A DNA stretch of 64,000 nucleotides, taken from positions 377,001 to 441,000 of the forward strand of contig JARHZA010000002.1 in assembly GCA_029258375.1 (NCBI GenBank), read 5' to 3'. This document shows, piece after piece, positions 21,226 through 30,863 of the stretch. The position numbers and the translations under genes are program-made. Every line of letters starts with the position of its first letter. Positions within the stretch are counted from its first letter, which is position 1. The stretch is from Eubacterium sp. GTDB lineage: Bacteria > Bacillota > Clostridia > Oscillospirales > Acutalibacteraceae. The notes below the pieces were generated by a model. The model worked only from the letters and a program-made list of their open reading frames with translations, had not been told where the DNA came from and searched no databases.

Positions 21226-23807
21226 TGAATATTATAAACAAACTCACACTTCGTCACATTGCAGAAAACAAAAAAAGAACAATTATAACTGTAATTGGTA
21301 TTATTATTTCTGTTGCAATGATAACAGCGGTTACAACAAGTTTTCAAACTTTTTTAAATTTCTTTCAACAAGATAAAATTAGAGTGTCAGGAAATTGGCA
21401 TTATCAGTTTAGTGAAGTAACTCCTGATGAATATGACAAACTTTTAAAAGCAGATAATGTTGGCGAAGTTGCTATCAAAAATATAGATTCAAGAATTAAA
21501 ATTGGCAACGAAGATATAAATGCCTTTAACGGTGGTATTCTTGAAAGTGTAAACGAAATTTACTTAAAAAACTTTAATCTAACTGTTACAAAAGGTTCAT
21601 TTCCTAAAAATAAAAATGAAATAATTGTTTCAAAAGCATTTATAGACCAAAATAATCTTAACTGGCAAATAGGTGATACTGTTACTATTGATAAAGGTGT
21701 TAGAATTTATGACGGCGAACCTATTGTAAGTGATTACAAAAGTTATATAAGTGGCGAAATTTTTGAAAAAACAGAATCTGCCCAATATACCATATCAGGT
21801 TTTTATGATGTTGCAGATTCTAATGGTAACGACTCTGATAGTTACACAAAAATCAACAGGGTTTATACAGCGTTTGACACATCATCAAATCAAAGTATGC
21901 AAACTGTATTTGTAAAAGCAGAAAAATTAAATCATAAAATATATCAAAATATTGATGATGTTGCAAAAGAAATTGGCAAAAGTGAAGAAAATACCGTTAT
22001 AAATACAACTCTTATTTCATTTAGTGGTATTTTTGATGCAAAAGACCCATTTTGCTTAACAATGTATGGTGTTCTTGCAGTTATAATGACCTTAATTTTA
22101 ATTGCATCTGTTGAACTTATTTACAACGCCTTTGCATTTTCACTTGCAGAAAAAAGCAAATATCTTGGTATGCTTGCAAGTGTTGGTGCAACAAAATCTC
22201 AGAAAAGAGCATCAATTTATTTTGAAGGTTTAATTTTGGGTGCTATTGGTATTCCACTTGGTCTTTTAGCCGGCACAGGTGCAATGGCAATAACATTTAA
22301 AGCAATTGGCCCTCTTCTTACATTTGAACAGTTTGGTTTTGCTGGTCAGTTAAAATATATAGTAACTTTCCCAGCACTTTTGGCAGGTGTAATTATTAGT
22401 GTAATTACTATTGCAATCTCTTCATATATTCCTGCAAAAAAAGCATCTAAAACTACTGCTATTAACGCTATTAGAAAAACAGATAGCGTAAAACTAAAAG
22501 CAAAAAAGCTTAAAACAAGCAAGTTAACAAGAAAATTATTTGGATTTGAAGGCGAACTTGCACTTAAAAATATTAAACGAACTGGCAGAAAATCAAGAAT
22601 CATAACTGCATCAATTGCACTTTCAGTAATTCTTTTCTTAACAGTTAATAGTTTTGCATCTTTGTTTGGCTCATCATTCAATATGATGCTTGATCAATAT
22701 GATCATAATTATCAAATCAATTATAAAGATGAATACAGTGATGAAGTAAAAAAAGGTATAGATGATTATTCTGGCATCAAACTAAAAAGATTTTTAAGTT
22801 CAGATATTATTACTGCAGAAAATATGGCATCAGTAAGAACAGAAGAGTTTAAGAATTATATAGGTAAAGATGCAGTTGATGATGTTTCAGATGTATTTTA
22901 TGTATATTCTTATGATGATGAAAGTTTCAAAACATTTTGTAAAGAAAATGGTATTGATTCAAAAAAATATTTTGATGATAATGGATTTAAAGCAATACTT
23001 TTGAATAGTATTCAAGCAAGAGACTATGACGGCAAAAAGTTTACAACTATAAAAGTATATGATGATTCAAACTTAAAGGGTAGTTCTTATAATTTCGTAG
23101 TTAGTGATGATGATTCAGAAGAAACAAAAAATGTTTCTTTAAAAATTTCAGATGTATTAGATAGTACAGAATCAAAAAGTATTACAACTGGATTTATACC
23201 AATTTTGATTACAACCGAAAACAATCTTAAAGAAATATTAAGTGGTTACCGTCAAACAAAATACGATTCTGCTTGTTTAGATGTTACAGATGCGTCAGCA
23301 TTCGATAAATACATTAAAGAATATATAAAAGAAAATTCAATTACAGATGTATCTTGTGATAATATTGAAGCAAATGCAAATACAATGAATAATATGTTTA
23401 CAATTATGTATGTGTTTATTTATGGTTTCATTGTAACTATGACTCTTGTTTCAATAGCCAATATCCTAAACACAATTTCAACAGGTATTGAAAACAGAAG
23501 AAGAGAGTTTGCTATGTTTAAATCTGTTGGACTTGATAAAAAAGGATTTAGAAAAATGATTTCTTTTGAAAGTATTTTCTATGGCTTAAATGCACTCCTT
23601 TATGGTTTGCCAATAAGTGTTGCACTCCATTTCCTTCTTTATTACTTGTTAAATAGTTCAACAACTATTGAGTTTACTTTCCCTTGGCAAATGTATATAG
23701 TTGTTATCGTTGCAGTTTTTGCAATCGTTTCTCTGTCACTTCTTTTATCAGTCAATAAAATTAAGAATGATAATATTATTGAAACGTTAAAATCTGATGA
23801 TAACTAA
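21225..23807 (+). CDS. ABC transporter permease with two FtsX domains
   Basis: An 860-residue membrane protein: N-terminal helix (residues 16-40), a large extracellular domain (about 45-285), FtsX-type three-helix unit (285-420), another helix (about 462-485), a second extracellular domain (490-710) and a second FtsX unit (715-850). It is longer than typical BceB (about 650 residues), because of two extracellular domains rather than one. It probably acts in defence against membrane- or wall-active peptides or exports a peptide. It starts at GTG inside the ATPase stop. Confidence 0.9.
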   Translation: MNIINKLTLRHIAENKKRTIITVIGIIISVAMITAVTTSFQTFLNFFQQDKIRVSGNWHYQFSEVTPDEYDKLLKADNVGEVAIKNIDSRIKIGNEDINAFNGGILESVNEIYLKNFNLTVTKGSFPKNKNEIIVSKAFIDQNNLNWQIGDTVTIDKGVRIYDGEPIVSDYKSYISGEIFEKTESAQYTISGFYDVADSNGNDSDSYTKINRVYTAFDTSSNQSMQTVFVKAEKLNHKIYQNIDDVAKEIGKSEENTVINTTLISFSGIFDAKDPFCLTMYGVLAVIMTLILIASVELIYNAFAFSLAEKSKYLGMLASVGATKSQKRASIYFEGLILGAIGIPLGLLAGTGAMAITFKAIGPLLTFEQFGFAGQLKYIVTFPALLAGVIISVITIAISSYIPAKKASKTTAINAIRKTDSVKLKAKKLKTSKLTRKLFGFEGELALKNIKRTGRKSRIITASIALSVILFLTVNSFASLFGSSFNMMLDQYDHNYQINYKDEYSDEVKKGIDDYSGIKLKRFLSSDIITAENMASVRTEEFKNYIGKDAVDDVSDVFYVYSYDDESFKTFCKENGIDSKKYFDDNGFKAILLNSIQARDYDGKKFTTIKVYDDSNLKGSSYNFVVSDDDSEETKNVSLKISDVLDSTESKSITTGFIPILITTENNLKEILSGYRQTKYDSACLDVTDASAFDKYIKEYIKENSITDVSCDNIEANANTMNNMFTIMYVFIYGFIVTMTLVSIANILNTISTGIENRRREFAMFKSVGLDKKGFRKMISFESIFYGLNALLYGLPISVALHFLLYYLLNSSTTIEFTFPWQMYIVVIVAVFAIVSLSLLLSVNKIKNDNIIETLKSDDN

Positions 23808-23855
23808 AAATAAAATTAAATAAGTTTTTTACAGTGTTTATTGTATAAAAACAAC

Positions 23856-23893
23856 AGCAGGTAAAGTTTACTAAATTTTACCTGCTTTTTTTG
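23856..23893 (+). terminator. Terminator after the ABC permease
   Basis: 10-bp stem AGCAGGTAAA/TTTACCTGCT, then TTTTTTTG. Confidence 0.9.
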
Positions 23894-23923
23894 TTTAAGA
23901 TGTATTAAAAACTAATTGTATAA

Positions 23924-23992
23924 ACAACTTGTAATAATTGTATAAAAAATATTCAAAAACAAGTTGTAAATTGTTAATATTTTTGGTATAAT
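23924..23992 (+). promoter_or_regulatory. Promoter and inverted repeat upstream of the sugar transporter
   Basis: TTGTAA (23964-23969), 17-base spacer, TATAAT (23987-23992). Two perfect 9-base arms ACAACTTGT (23924-23932) and ACAAGTTGT (23959-23967) form an inverted repeat whose right arm overlaps the -35 box. This is a candidate operator for a sugar-responsive repressor or activator. Confidence 0.65.
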
Positions 23993-24037
23993 ATTTCCCG
24001 TTGTCATGTCATTTGAAATTTTAAAGGAGGCGTTTAA

Positions 24038-26455
24038 ATGTCAGAAACATCAAGCTTGAAAACAAAAATTTCAGGCGTACTTGACAGTGTTAAGTACTAT
24101 TGGAATGAACCACCAAAGGGTAAGTATATGCCATTTAAAGAAATTGTTGCGTATGCTTTTGGTGGTATTGGTTCATACTTCCTCATTTCTATGGGTACTG
24201 CACTTCTTGTAAACACTACAAATATGATAGTAGGTGGCGCTATTGGCGTTGACGCTATGGATATGTACATACTTTATCTTATAGCTACACTTGCTAACAT
24301 ACCATTAACAGCAATTAGAGCAAATATGATCGATAATACTCGTGGTAAACAGGGTAAATATCGTCCATACTTGCTTTCAATGGGTCTTCCAACAGCAATT
24401 ATAGCAGTTGCTTATGTGTGGTTCCCTTATGAGATCATGGGTAATTTCTTCCCAGGTCAGATATTCGGTAAGTCAGGTGGATACGTTGCTACTTGTGCAA
24501 TGGTATTATTGTTCAACTTACTTTTACAATTCTTCTTCAACTTCTTTAATGATGCTTATACAAACCTTATTCACGTTCTTTCTCCAAACACACAAGAACG
24601 TACAGATGTTTTAGCAATTAAGTCAGTTGTTTATTCACTTGCTCCATCAATCATTAACATTGTATTACCACTTATTGCTCAATTCGCAACAAATAATGAT
24701 TTGTACGATATTAGAGTATACAGAATTGCATACCCTATATTTGCAGTTGTAGGTATGCTTCTTACAATAGTGGTATTTGCAAACACACAAGAAAAAATCG
24801 TTCAAGCAAAAACTCACACAATCCAAATTAGCTTTATTGATTCATTTAAAGAAGTTGCTAAAAACAAATACTTCTGGATCATTGCACTTGCAGGTTGGGT
24901 TGGTTTCCTTGAAAGTGCATACGGCAACATTTTAACTTGGTCATATAACTATGGTCATACTTGTAATGGTGCTCAGTTTGCTATTATTCAAACATTAACT
25001 GGTAACGCAGCTCTTTGGGGTATGCTCCTTGCTCCTATTTGTATTCGTAAATGGGGCAAAAAGAAAGTTCTTATCTCAGTTAACTTTGCTAATATAGTTT
25101 GTATCTTAGCAATGCTTATTAATATGAAGAGTATTTGGTGGCTCTTCATCTGCGTATACTTCAACTGGATGGTTGGTGCTTTTGAACAGATTACAGCACC
25201 TGCAATTCAGGCAGATATTCGTGACTATCAACAATATAGATCAGGTGAAAGAATTGACGGTATGTTCTCAACAGTTATGACTGTTGGTAACCTCGTTACA
25301 TTACTTACATCTGCTATTTTACCAGCAGTTCAAAAATCTTATGGTGTATACGAAGGAAACGGCTTTGCAAAACCATTTGATATTCTTGATGTAAATAATT
25401 CTGATTTACTTTATAAATTGATGTTTGCCCTTATTTTAATGGCAGCAGTTGGTGCGTTCTTAAATATGGTTCCATATTTCTTCTATGACTTTAACGAAAA
25501 GAAACAAAAGAGCGTTATCAGAGTTCTTCAACTTCGTTCATTATTCGAAGATTATGGAAACAAAGCACTTAAAAACCGTCAAATAGTTGAAGCTATTGAC
25601 ATGGTTAACAATGCAAAAGAAATGGCAGTTGCTGAGCCAAAAGATGTTTCAAAAGACATTTATAAAAATGTTTCTGACAAAGCAGCTCGTAAAGAAGCAA
25701 AGAAACAATACAAAGCAAATATTGAATTTAACGAAGAAATTGAAATTTCAAAGTTCGTTTGTCAAGAATTAAACAAATTTGATACTGAATTTGTTCAACG
25801 TCAATCAAAAATTTACAAAGAAATCTTTAATGATGGTTTAGATGGCATTAAAAACATTTCTATTGAAAAAATGACTGCTCAACTTGCAAAAGCAAAGGCA
25901 ATGCCAAAAACAACAGAAGAAGAAAAAGAAGTTCGTAAATTTGAAATTCAAATTGCTAAGAGAATGATTTCTGCTAAAAAAGCATACGACAAGTATTTTG
26001 GTTCAATCAAAGAATTTGTAGAACCAGAAATGGCTACTTTAACAGATCTCTTTGACCAAGAAGATGCTATTGATGAAAAGATTGCTGAACTTGAAAAAGA
26101 AAAAGCAATTGCACGTAAAGAAAAGGACGATGAAAAAGTTCGTGAATACGCTGCTGAAATCAAGAAGTTAAAGGCAGAAAGCAAAGTTATTGATTCTAAA
26201 TCTAAGGCAGTTCAAGATGAATTTGCTAAATTTAACCGTGCTGCTAAGCCTTATAACGATGCAAGAAAGTTCTTAATTCAAGAAGAAAACTTCAAGCACT
26301 TTGACGAAATCGCTGCTCTTTACGATGAAGCTAAAGAAAAAGCTGATCAAGAAGACCGTGAAAGAGAAGAAATGATGGCTAAAAAACGTGCTGAAGAAGA
26401 AGCAGAGTTAGCAAAGAGAAAAGCAGAAAAAGCTGCAAAGAAAAATAAGAAATAA
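24038..26455 (+). CDS. GPH-family sugar:cation symporter with long coiled-coil tail
   Basis: An 805-residue protein. Residues 30-485 form a 12-helix transporter of the glycoside-pentoside-hexuronide group (segments AYAFGGIGSYF, DNTRGKQGKYRPYL and GERIDGMFST). A cytoplasmic tail of about 320 residues follows (485-805): very rich in Lys, Glu and Ala, with no Pro over long stretches, so probably coiled coil. Normal GPH transporters have about 450-500 residues. An alpha-glucosidase gene follows, so an alpha-glucoside or maltodextrin is a likely substrate. AAAGGAGG stands before the ATG. Confidence 0.88.
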   Translation: MSETSSLKTKISGVLDSVKYYWNEPPKGKYMPFKEIVAYAFGGIGSYFLISMGTALLVNTTNMIVGGAIGVDAMDMYILYLIATLANIPLTAIRANMIDNTRGKQGKYRPYLLSMGLPTAIIAVAYVWFPYEIMGNFFPGQIFGKSGGYVATCAMVLLFNLLLQFFFNFFNDAYTNLIHVLSPNTQERTDVLAIKSVVYSLAPSIINIVLPLIAQFATNNDLYDIRVYRIAYPIFAVVGMLLTIVVFANTQEKIVQAKTHTIQISFIDSFKEVAKNKYFWIIALAGWVGFLESAYGNILTWSYNYGHTCNGAQFAIIQTLTGNAALWGMLLAPICIRKWGKKKVLISVNFANIVCILAMLINMKSIWWLFICVYFNWMVGAFEQITAPAIQADIRDYQQYRSGERIDGMFSTVMTVGNLVTLLTSAILPAVQKSYGVYEGNGFAKPFDILDVNNSDLLYKLMFALILMAAVGAFLNMVPYFFYDFNEKKQKSVIRVLQLRSLFEDYGNKALKNRQIVEAIDMVNNAKEMAVAEPKDVSKDIYKNVSDKAARKEAKKQYKANIEFNEEIEISKFVCQELNKFDTEFVQRQSKIYKEIFNDGLDGIKNISIEKMTAQLAKAKAMPKTTEEEKEVRKFEIQIAKRMISAKKAYDKYFGSIKEFVEPEMATLTDLFDQEDAIDEKIAELEKEKAIARKEKDDEKVREYAAEIKKLKAESKVIDSKSKAVQDEFAKFNRAAKPYNDARKFLIQEENFKHFDEIAALYDEAKEKADQEDREREEMMAKKRAEEEAELAKRKAEKAAKKNKK

Positions 26456-26553
26456 TCAATAAAAAATCACTCAAAATTTTGTTAGATTTAATAGTTCGTT
26501 TTTCAATTACATAATTGATTTTTAACTTTTATTGATTTACAATATAATTATGG

Positions 26554-26594
26554 TACTGGCGATTTATAACTGAATAAATCGCCAGTATTTTTTT
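26554..26594 (+). terminator. Terminator after the sugar transporter
   Basis: Perfect 14-bp stem TACTGGCGATTTAT/ATAAATCGCCAGTA with a 6-base loop and seven T. A TATAAT (26543-26548) precedes it, but no fitting -35 was found. Confidence 0.92.
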
Positions 26595-26616
26595 ATAATT
26601 TTGGGGGTGTGCTTTT

Positions 26617-28275
26617 ATGGAAAATAAATGGTACAAAGAAATGTCTGTATATCAAATTTGGCCACGTTCTTTTTGTGATGGCAACGGAGACGGTATCGGT
26701 GATTTGCTTGGTGTCTATTCAAAGCTTGATTACATAAAAGACTTAGGCGTTGACTGTATTTGGTTTTCACCACTTTATCCTTCTCCAAATGCAGATTTCG
26801 GTTATGATATTGCAGATTATAAAAATATACATCCAGAATATGGCGATCTTGAACTTTTTAAAAAGGTTCTTGACGGTGCCCACGAAAGAGGTCTGAAAGT
26901 TATAATGGACCTTGTAGTGAATCATTCATCTGATGAGTGTGAGTGGTTTATTCAAAGTAAAGATAAAAATTCACCTTATGCCGACTATTATTTTTGGCGA
27001 AAAGGTAAAGGCAACAAACCACCAAATAACTGGTTAAGTATGTTTGAAGGTAAGGCGTGGGAATTTGATAAAACAAGGGGCGAATATTATCTTCATACAT
27101 TTGCAAAAAAACAACCAGATTTAAACCACGATAATCCTAAACTTCGTCAAGAAGTTAAAGATGTTATGCGTTTTTGGCTTGATATTGGTGTAGATGGTTT
27201 CCGTGAGGACGTTATTACATTTATTTCTAAAAGAGAAGGTTTGCCAAATGGTTTTCCAATTCCTTCAGCTTGTGGTATGGAACATTATTTGAATGGCCCT
27301 AATATTCATAAATATTTAAAAGAGTATAGGGAAGTTGCAGAGGAATACGATTGTTTCTGCGTAGGTGAAGCACCTCTTATGACACCAAAAACTGCCTTGA
27401 AATATATTAAAGAGGGAAAAGATCAAGAACTCGATCTAATGTTCCATTTTCAGCACATGGAGGCGGACTGTATCCTTATGGACTTCCTTCATACACCATT
27501 TAGACTCAAGAAAATGAAACAGGCTTTTACCAGGTGGCAAAAAGATTTGAAAGGTAAAGCGTGGAATACTCTTTACTTAGAAAATCACGATCATCCAAGA
27601 ATTATTAGCCGTTACGGAAGTGAAAAATATAGAACAGAAAGTGGTAAAATGCTTGCTGCAATGTATATTTTGCAACAGGGCACACCATTTATATATCAAG
27701 GTCAAGAAATAGGTATGACAAATATTACACTTCCAAGCCTTGATATGTATCAAGATGTTTTTGTAAAAAATAACTATAATGTTTTTGTAAAAATACTTGG
27801 CGAAAAAATGTGTGATAAACTTGCAAAAGTTTCAACAAGAGATAATGCAAGAACACCTGTTCAGTGGGACGATAGCGAAAATGCTGGTTTTACAACTGGA
27901 ACTCCTTGGTTCTATGTAAATCCAAACTATAAAGAAATAAATGCAAAAAAAGAAATGGAAGATCCTAATTCTATCCTTAATTTTTATAAAAAACTTTTGC
28001 GTTTTAGAAAAGAAAACAGAATTGTAATAGATGGTGACTATAAAGAATACTACAAAAATAGCAATAATTTTTATGTTTATGAAAGAACACTAAATAAGCA
28101 AAGAATGCTTGTAATTTGTTCATTTACTGAAAAAGAACTAAATTTTGTTGCTCCAAAAGGGTATATACTCGAAAATGGCGAAAAAGTTCTTGGCAACTAT
28201 GATACTAAGTCTCTTTCATCAAATAGCTTTAAAACTCGCCCATACGAACTAAGAGTTTATATGTTTGAAGATTGA
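26617..28275 (+). CDS. Alpha-glucosidase (GH13, oligo-1,6-glucosidase-like)
   Basis: A 552-residue cytoplasmic GH13 enzyme that releases glucose from short alpha-glucans. Conserved region II GFREDV carries nucleophile D198, GEAPL the acid E251, and ENHDHPR the transition-state Asp. DGNGDGIGDL near the N-terminus and the calcium-like loop are typical of subfamily 31 (oligo-1,6-glucosidase/alpha-glucosidase). A phosphotrehalase cannot be excluded. GGGGGTG precedes the ATG. It follows the sugar transporter, separated by a terminator. Confidence 0.9.
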   Translation: MENKWYKEMSVYQIWPRSFCDGNGDGIGDLLGVYSKLDYIKDLGVDCIWFSPLYPSPNADFGYDIADYKNIHPEYGDLELFKKVLDGAHERGLKVIMDLVVNHSSDECEWFIQSKDKNSPYADYYFWRKGKGNKPPNNWLSMFEGKAWEFDKTRGEYYLHTFAKKQPDLNHDNPKLRQEVKDVMRFWLDIGVDGFREDVITFISKREGLPNGFPIPSACGMEHYLNGPNIHKYLKEYREVAEEYDCFCVGEAPLMTPKTALKYIKEGKDQELDLMFHFQHMEADCILMDFLHTPFRLKKMKQAFTRWQKDLKGKAWNTLYLENHDHPRIISRYGSEKYRTESGKMLAAMYILQQGTPFIYQGQEIGMTNITLPSLDMYQDVFVKNNYNVFVKILGEKMCDKLAKVSTRDNARTPVQWDDSENAGFTTGTPWFYVNPNYKEINAKKEMEDPNSILNFYKKLLRFRKENRIVIDGDYKEYYKNSNNFYVYERTLNKQRMLVICSFTEKELNFVAPKGYILENGEKVLGNYDTKSLSSNSFKTRPYELRVYMFED

Positions 28276-28390
28276 TTTTTAATTTAACTTTTATATTTTG
28301 TAGTTGATTTTATATTGTTTTTTTGTTTTAATATATAAAAACTTAAAGAATTTAATTCAAAATTATTAAAGTTAATTTAGAGGTGTCATT

Positions 28391-28900
28391 ATGCAAAAAA
28401 TTGCTCAGTTTGAAAAAGTAAGTTTTCAACAATTCGAAAAGGATTTTGTTAAAAACTTTCCTGATATAAAAGATGTAAAAGCTGTTTATGATTCAATCAA
28501 GTTGCCAAAAAGAGCAACAACAGGCTCAGCAGGATATGATTTTTACGCACCTGTTGAACTTGTTATCAAAAAAGGCGAATCAATTCTTATTCCAACTGGC
28601 ATTCGCTCAAAAATTGAAGACGGCTGGGTTTTAAAAATTTATCCACGTTCTGGTCTCGGCTTTAAGCACAGAGTTCAACTTGATAACACAGTTGGCATAA
28701 TTGATGCCGACTATTATAATTCATCAAATGAAGGTCATATTATGATAAAACTTTCTTGTGATGCACACGATGATGAACATTTAGTAACTGTTAATGCTGG
28801 CGACGGATTTGCACAAGGAATTTTTCTTCAGTTTGGCATTACTTTTGATGATGAAACAGATGGAATTCGTGACGGTGGATTTGGCTCAACAACCAAGTAA
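28391..28900 (+). CDS. dut: dUTP diphosphatase
   Basis: A 169-residue trimeric-type dUTPase that hydrolyses dUTP to dUMP and so keeps uracil out of DNA. The motifs are in order: SAGYDFYAP, PRSGLGFK, a GIIDADYYN uracil-binding hairpin, GDGFAQGIF and the C-terminal P-loop-like GGFGSTTK. The N-terminal 40 residues are an extra segment compared with E. coli Dut. GAGGTG precedes the start. Confidence 0.92.
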   Translation: MQKIAQFEKVSFQQFEKDFVKNFPDIKDVKAVYDSIKLPKRATTGSAGYDFYAPVELVIKKGESILIPTGIRSKIEDGWVLKIYPRSGLGFKHRVQLDNTVGIIDADYYNSSNEGHIMIKLSCDAHDDEHLVTVNAGDGFAQGIFLQFGITFDDETDGIRDGGFGSTTK

Positions 28901-28953
28901 CAATCAAATTTCACTTTTTTTTCAACTCTTTTATACATAATTTGATAAAATAC

Positions 28954-28982
28954 TTGACTTTTTTGTTTTATTTGTTTATAAT
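28954..28982 (+). promoter_or_regulatory. Promoter of rpsU
   Basis: TTGACT (28954-28959), 17-base spacer, TATAAT (28977-28982). The leader that follows (28990-29045) can form small hairpins GAATA/TATTC and CCTG/CAGG and ends in the long SD GGAGGGAGGG. Confidence 0.85.
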
Positions 28983-29045
28983 CTTGCTCGGAATATGAAA
29001 AGAGTATTCAAATACCCCTGACACAGGTCGGAGGGAGGGAATTTA

Positions 29046-29222
29046 GTGAGCCAAGTTAAAATCAAGGAAAATGAAACTCTTGACAGCGCACTTCGCCGTT
29101 TCAAGCGTCAAACTTCTCGTGATGGCATTATTCAAGAAGTACGTAAAAGAGAACATTACGAAAAGCCATCTGTTGCTCGTAAGAAGAAGAGCGAGGCTGC
29201 TCGTAAAAGAAAGTATAAGTAA
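29046..29222 (+). CDS. rpsU: 30S ribosomal protein S21
   Basis: A GTG start with GGAGGGAGGG before it gives 58 residues: [19 protein letters not shown], then [12 protein letters not shown] and a Lys/Arg-rich end. This is ribosomal protein S21, a small basic protein of the 30S platform used in initiation. It is too short to be caught by size-limited gene calls. It has its own promoter and stands before aroQ. Confidence 0.95.
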   Translation: MSQVKIKENETLDSALRRFKRQTSRDGIIQEVRKREHYEKPSVARKKKSEAARKRKYK

Positions 29223-29235
29223 TATACAACATAAG

Positions 29236-29270
29236 AAGGGGATAAGCTATGCTTGTCCCCTTAAATTTTA
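29236..29270 (+). terminator. Hairpin after rpsU
   Basis: 12-bp stem AAGGGGATAAGC/GCTTGTCCCCTT (one G-T pair) with TAT loop; followed by AAATTTTATTT, a weak T tract. Probably a partial terminator before aroQ. Confidence 0.65.
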
Positions 29271-29291
29271 TTTAATTGTATCGGAGCTTTT

Positions 29292-29729
29292 ATGAAAAAG
29301 ATATTAGTTTTGAATGGCCCAAACCTAAATATGACGGGCATAAGAAAAAAAGGTGTTTACGGTGGCGAAACACTTAAAGAAATAAACGAAGAACTCAAAA
29401 TCTACGGTAAGGCACACGGTGCAAAAATGTATTTTTTTCAGTCTAATCACGAAGGAGATATAATTGATGTTATTCATCAAAGCAAAGATGATTATGACGG
29501 TGTTGTAATCAATGCTGGTGCATATACGCATTATTCTTATGCGATTCGTGATGCTATTGAATCTGTTGAAGAATACACGCCTTTTGTTGAAGTTCATATG
29601 AGCAATATTCACGAAAGGGAAGATTTTAGAAAAATATCTGTTATTACTGATGTTTGCGTAAAACAAATTTGTGGTTACGGTAAAGACAGTTATAAAATGG
29701 GTATTGATTTATTATTAGAAATATTATAA
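29292..29729 (+). CDS. aroQ: 3-dehydroquinate dehydratase, type II
   Basis: A 145-residue dodecameric-type enzyme of the shikimate pathway, making 3-dehydroshikimate from 3-dehydroquinate. LNGPNLN at residues 7-13, active-site Tyr 23 in GVYGG, QSNHEGD (50-56), INAGAYTH (73-80) and catalytic H102 in VEVHMSN are all present. It lies between rpsU and efp; no other shikimate gene is nearby. Confidence 0.95.
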   Translation: MKKILVLNGPNLNMTGIRKKGVYGGETLKEINEELKIYGKAHGAKMYFFQSNHEGDIIDVIHQSKDDYDGVVINAGAYTHYSYAIRDAIESVEEYTPFVEVHMSNIHEREDFRKISVITDVCVKQICGYGKDSYKMGIDLLLEIL

Positions 29730-29773
29730 AATAAAAATGTAAAATAATTAGTAAACACACGGAGGTATAAATT

Positions 29774-30331
29774 ATGGTAACAGCAGGCGATTTCAGAAAT
29801 GGCGTTACTTTTGAAATGGATGGTCAGGTTTACCAGATTATCGAATTCCAGCACGTTAAACCAGGTAAAGGTGCTGCTTTTGTAAGAACAAAAATTAAAA
29901 ACGTAATTCAAGGTTCAGTAGTTGAAAAAACTTTCAACCCAACTGAAAAATTCCCAACTGCTTTCATTGAAAGAAAAGAAATGGTATATTCATATAACGA
30001 TGATGGTCTTTATTACTTCATGGATCAGGAAACATTCGATATGATTCCTGTTGGTGAAGCTGATTTAAGCGATAACTTCAGATTTGTAAAAGAAAACGAC
30101 GTTTGCCGTATTCTTTCATACAAAGGTAAAGTATTTGGTGTTGAACCACCAACATTCGTAACACTTGAAGTTACAAAGACTGATCCAGGATTCAAGGGCA
30201 ACACAGCAACAAATACTCTTAAACCTGCTACTCTTGAAACTGGTGCTGAAATCCGTGTTCCTCTTTTCATTAACGAGGGCGATTCTATCCGTGTAGACAC
30301 AAGAACTTGTGAATATATGGAAAGAGCATAA
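29774..30331 (+). CDS. efp: Translation elongation factor P
   Basis: A 185-residue three-domain EF-P that relieves ribosome stalling at proline runs. The KOW-like domain I holds the tip KPGKGAAF with the modifiable K32; the C-terminus ends in [17 protein letters not shown], the family signature. GGAGG lies 10 bases before the ATG. No modification enzyme (EpmA/EarP type) is in the window. Confidence 0.97.
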   Translation: MVTAGDFRNGVTFEMDGQVYQIIEFQHVKPGKGAAFVRTKIKNVIQGSVVEKTFNPTEKFPTAFIERKEMVYSYNDDGLYYFMDQETFDMIPVGEADLSDNFRFVKENDVCRILSYKGKVFGVEPPTFVTLEVTKTDPGFKGNTATNTLKPATLETGAEIRVPLFINEGDSIRVDTRTCEYMERA

Positions 30332-30363
30332 TTAAGCATAATTTTTTTAAGGAGTGATCATTT

Positions 30364-30777
30364 ATGACAACTGTTGAAAGCCTTGGTTACCTTAAAGGTC
30401 TCCTTGATGGACTTGATCTTGATGGCAACAAAAAAGAAACAAAAATCTACAAAGCAATAATTGATGTTCTTGATAATCTCACAAACGACATCGAAGATGT
30501 TCATGAAGATATTGAAGTTCTTGGCGAACAAATCGATGAAATTGATGAAGATCTTGCAGACGTAGAAGAATATATCATGGATGAAGATGATTTCTGTGAT
30601 TGTGACTGCGATTGTTGCGACGATGAAGATGAAGGTGTATATGAACTTGAATGCCCAGCTTGTGGAGCAGAAATTGAAGTTGATGAAGACACAATCATCG
30701 AAGGTGGAATTGATTGTCCTTCTTGTGGCGAATTCCTTGAATTCGAAGTAGAAGAAGATGAAAAACCAGAAGAATAA
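30364..30777 (+). CDS. Acidic protein with CD1247-type N-terminus and zinc ribbon
   Basis: A 137-residue, very acidic protein. Residues 1-70 (SLGYLKGLLDGLDLD, then a heptad-like helix with Asp/Glu/Ile) match the CD1247 N-terminal domain seen throughout Clostridia. A Cys/Asp cluster (CDCDCDCCDDED, about 79-90) follows, then a zinc ribbon with CPAC and CPSC. It may bind metal or RNA polymerase/ribosome components; no function is established. It sits after efp, with GGAG eight bases before the start. Confidence 0.75.
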   Translation: MTTVESLGYLKGLLDGLDLDGNKKETKIYKAIIDVLDNLTNDIEDVHEDIEVLGEQIDEIDEDLADVEEYIMDEDDFCDCDCDCCDDEDEGVYELECPACGAEIEVDEDTIIEGGIDCPSCGEFLEFEVEEDEKPEE

Positions 30778-30813
30778 TTATTCTTAAAATATAATATATT
30801 ATTTATTAAAATT

Positions 30814-30850
30814 GGCTCGCCGTTATAATTTAATAATGGCGAGTTTTTTA
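30814..30850 (+). terminator. Terminator after the acidic zinc-ribbon gene
   Basis: 11-bp stem CTCGCCGTTAT/ATAATGGCGAG with one G-T pair, then TTTTTT. Confidence 0.92.
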
Positions 30851-30863
30851 TAAAGGTGAAAAA

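Noticed and set aside
26543-26594. Attenuator before the alpha-glucosidase
   Set aside because: A TATAAT precedes the 14-bp hairpin, but no -35 at suitable distance exists; the hairpin is sufficiently explained as terminator of the transporter.
29071-29295. 74-residue frame over rpsU
   Set aside because: It overlaps the S21 gene in another frame; S21 has promoter, SD and clear family sequence.
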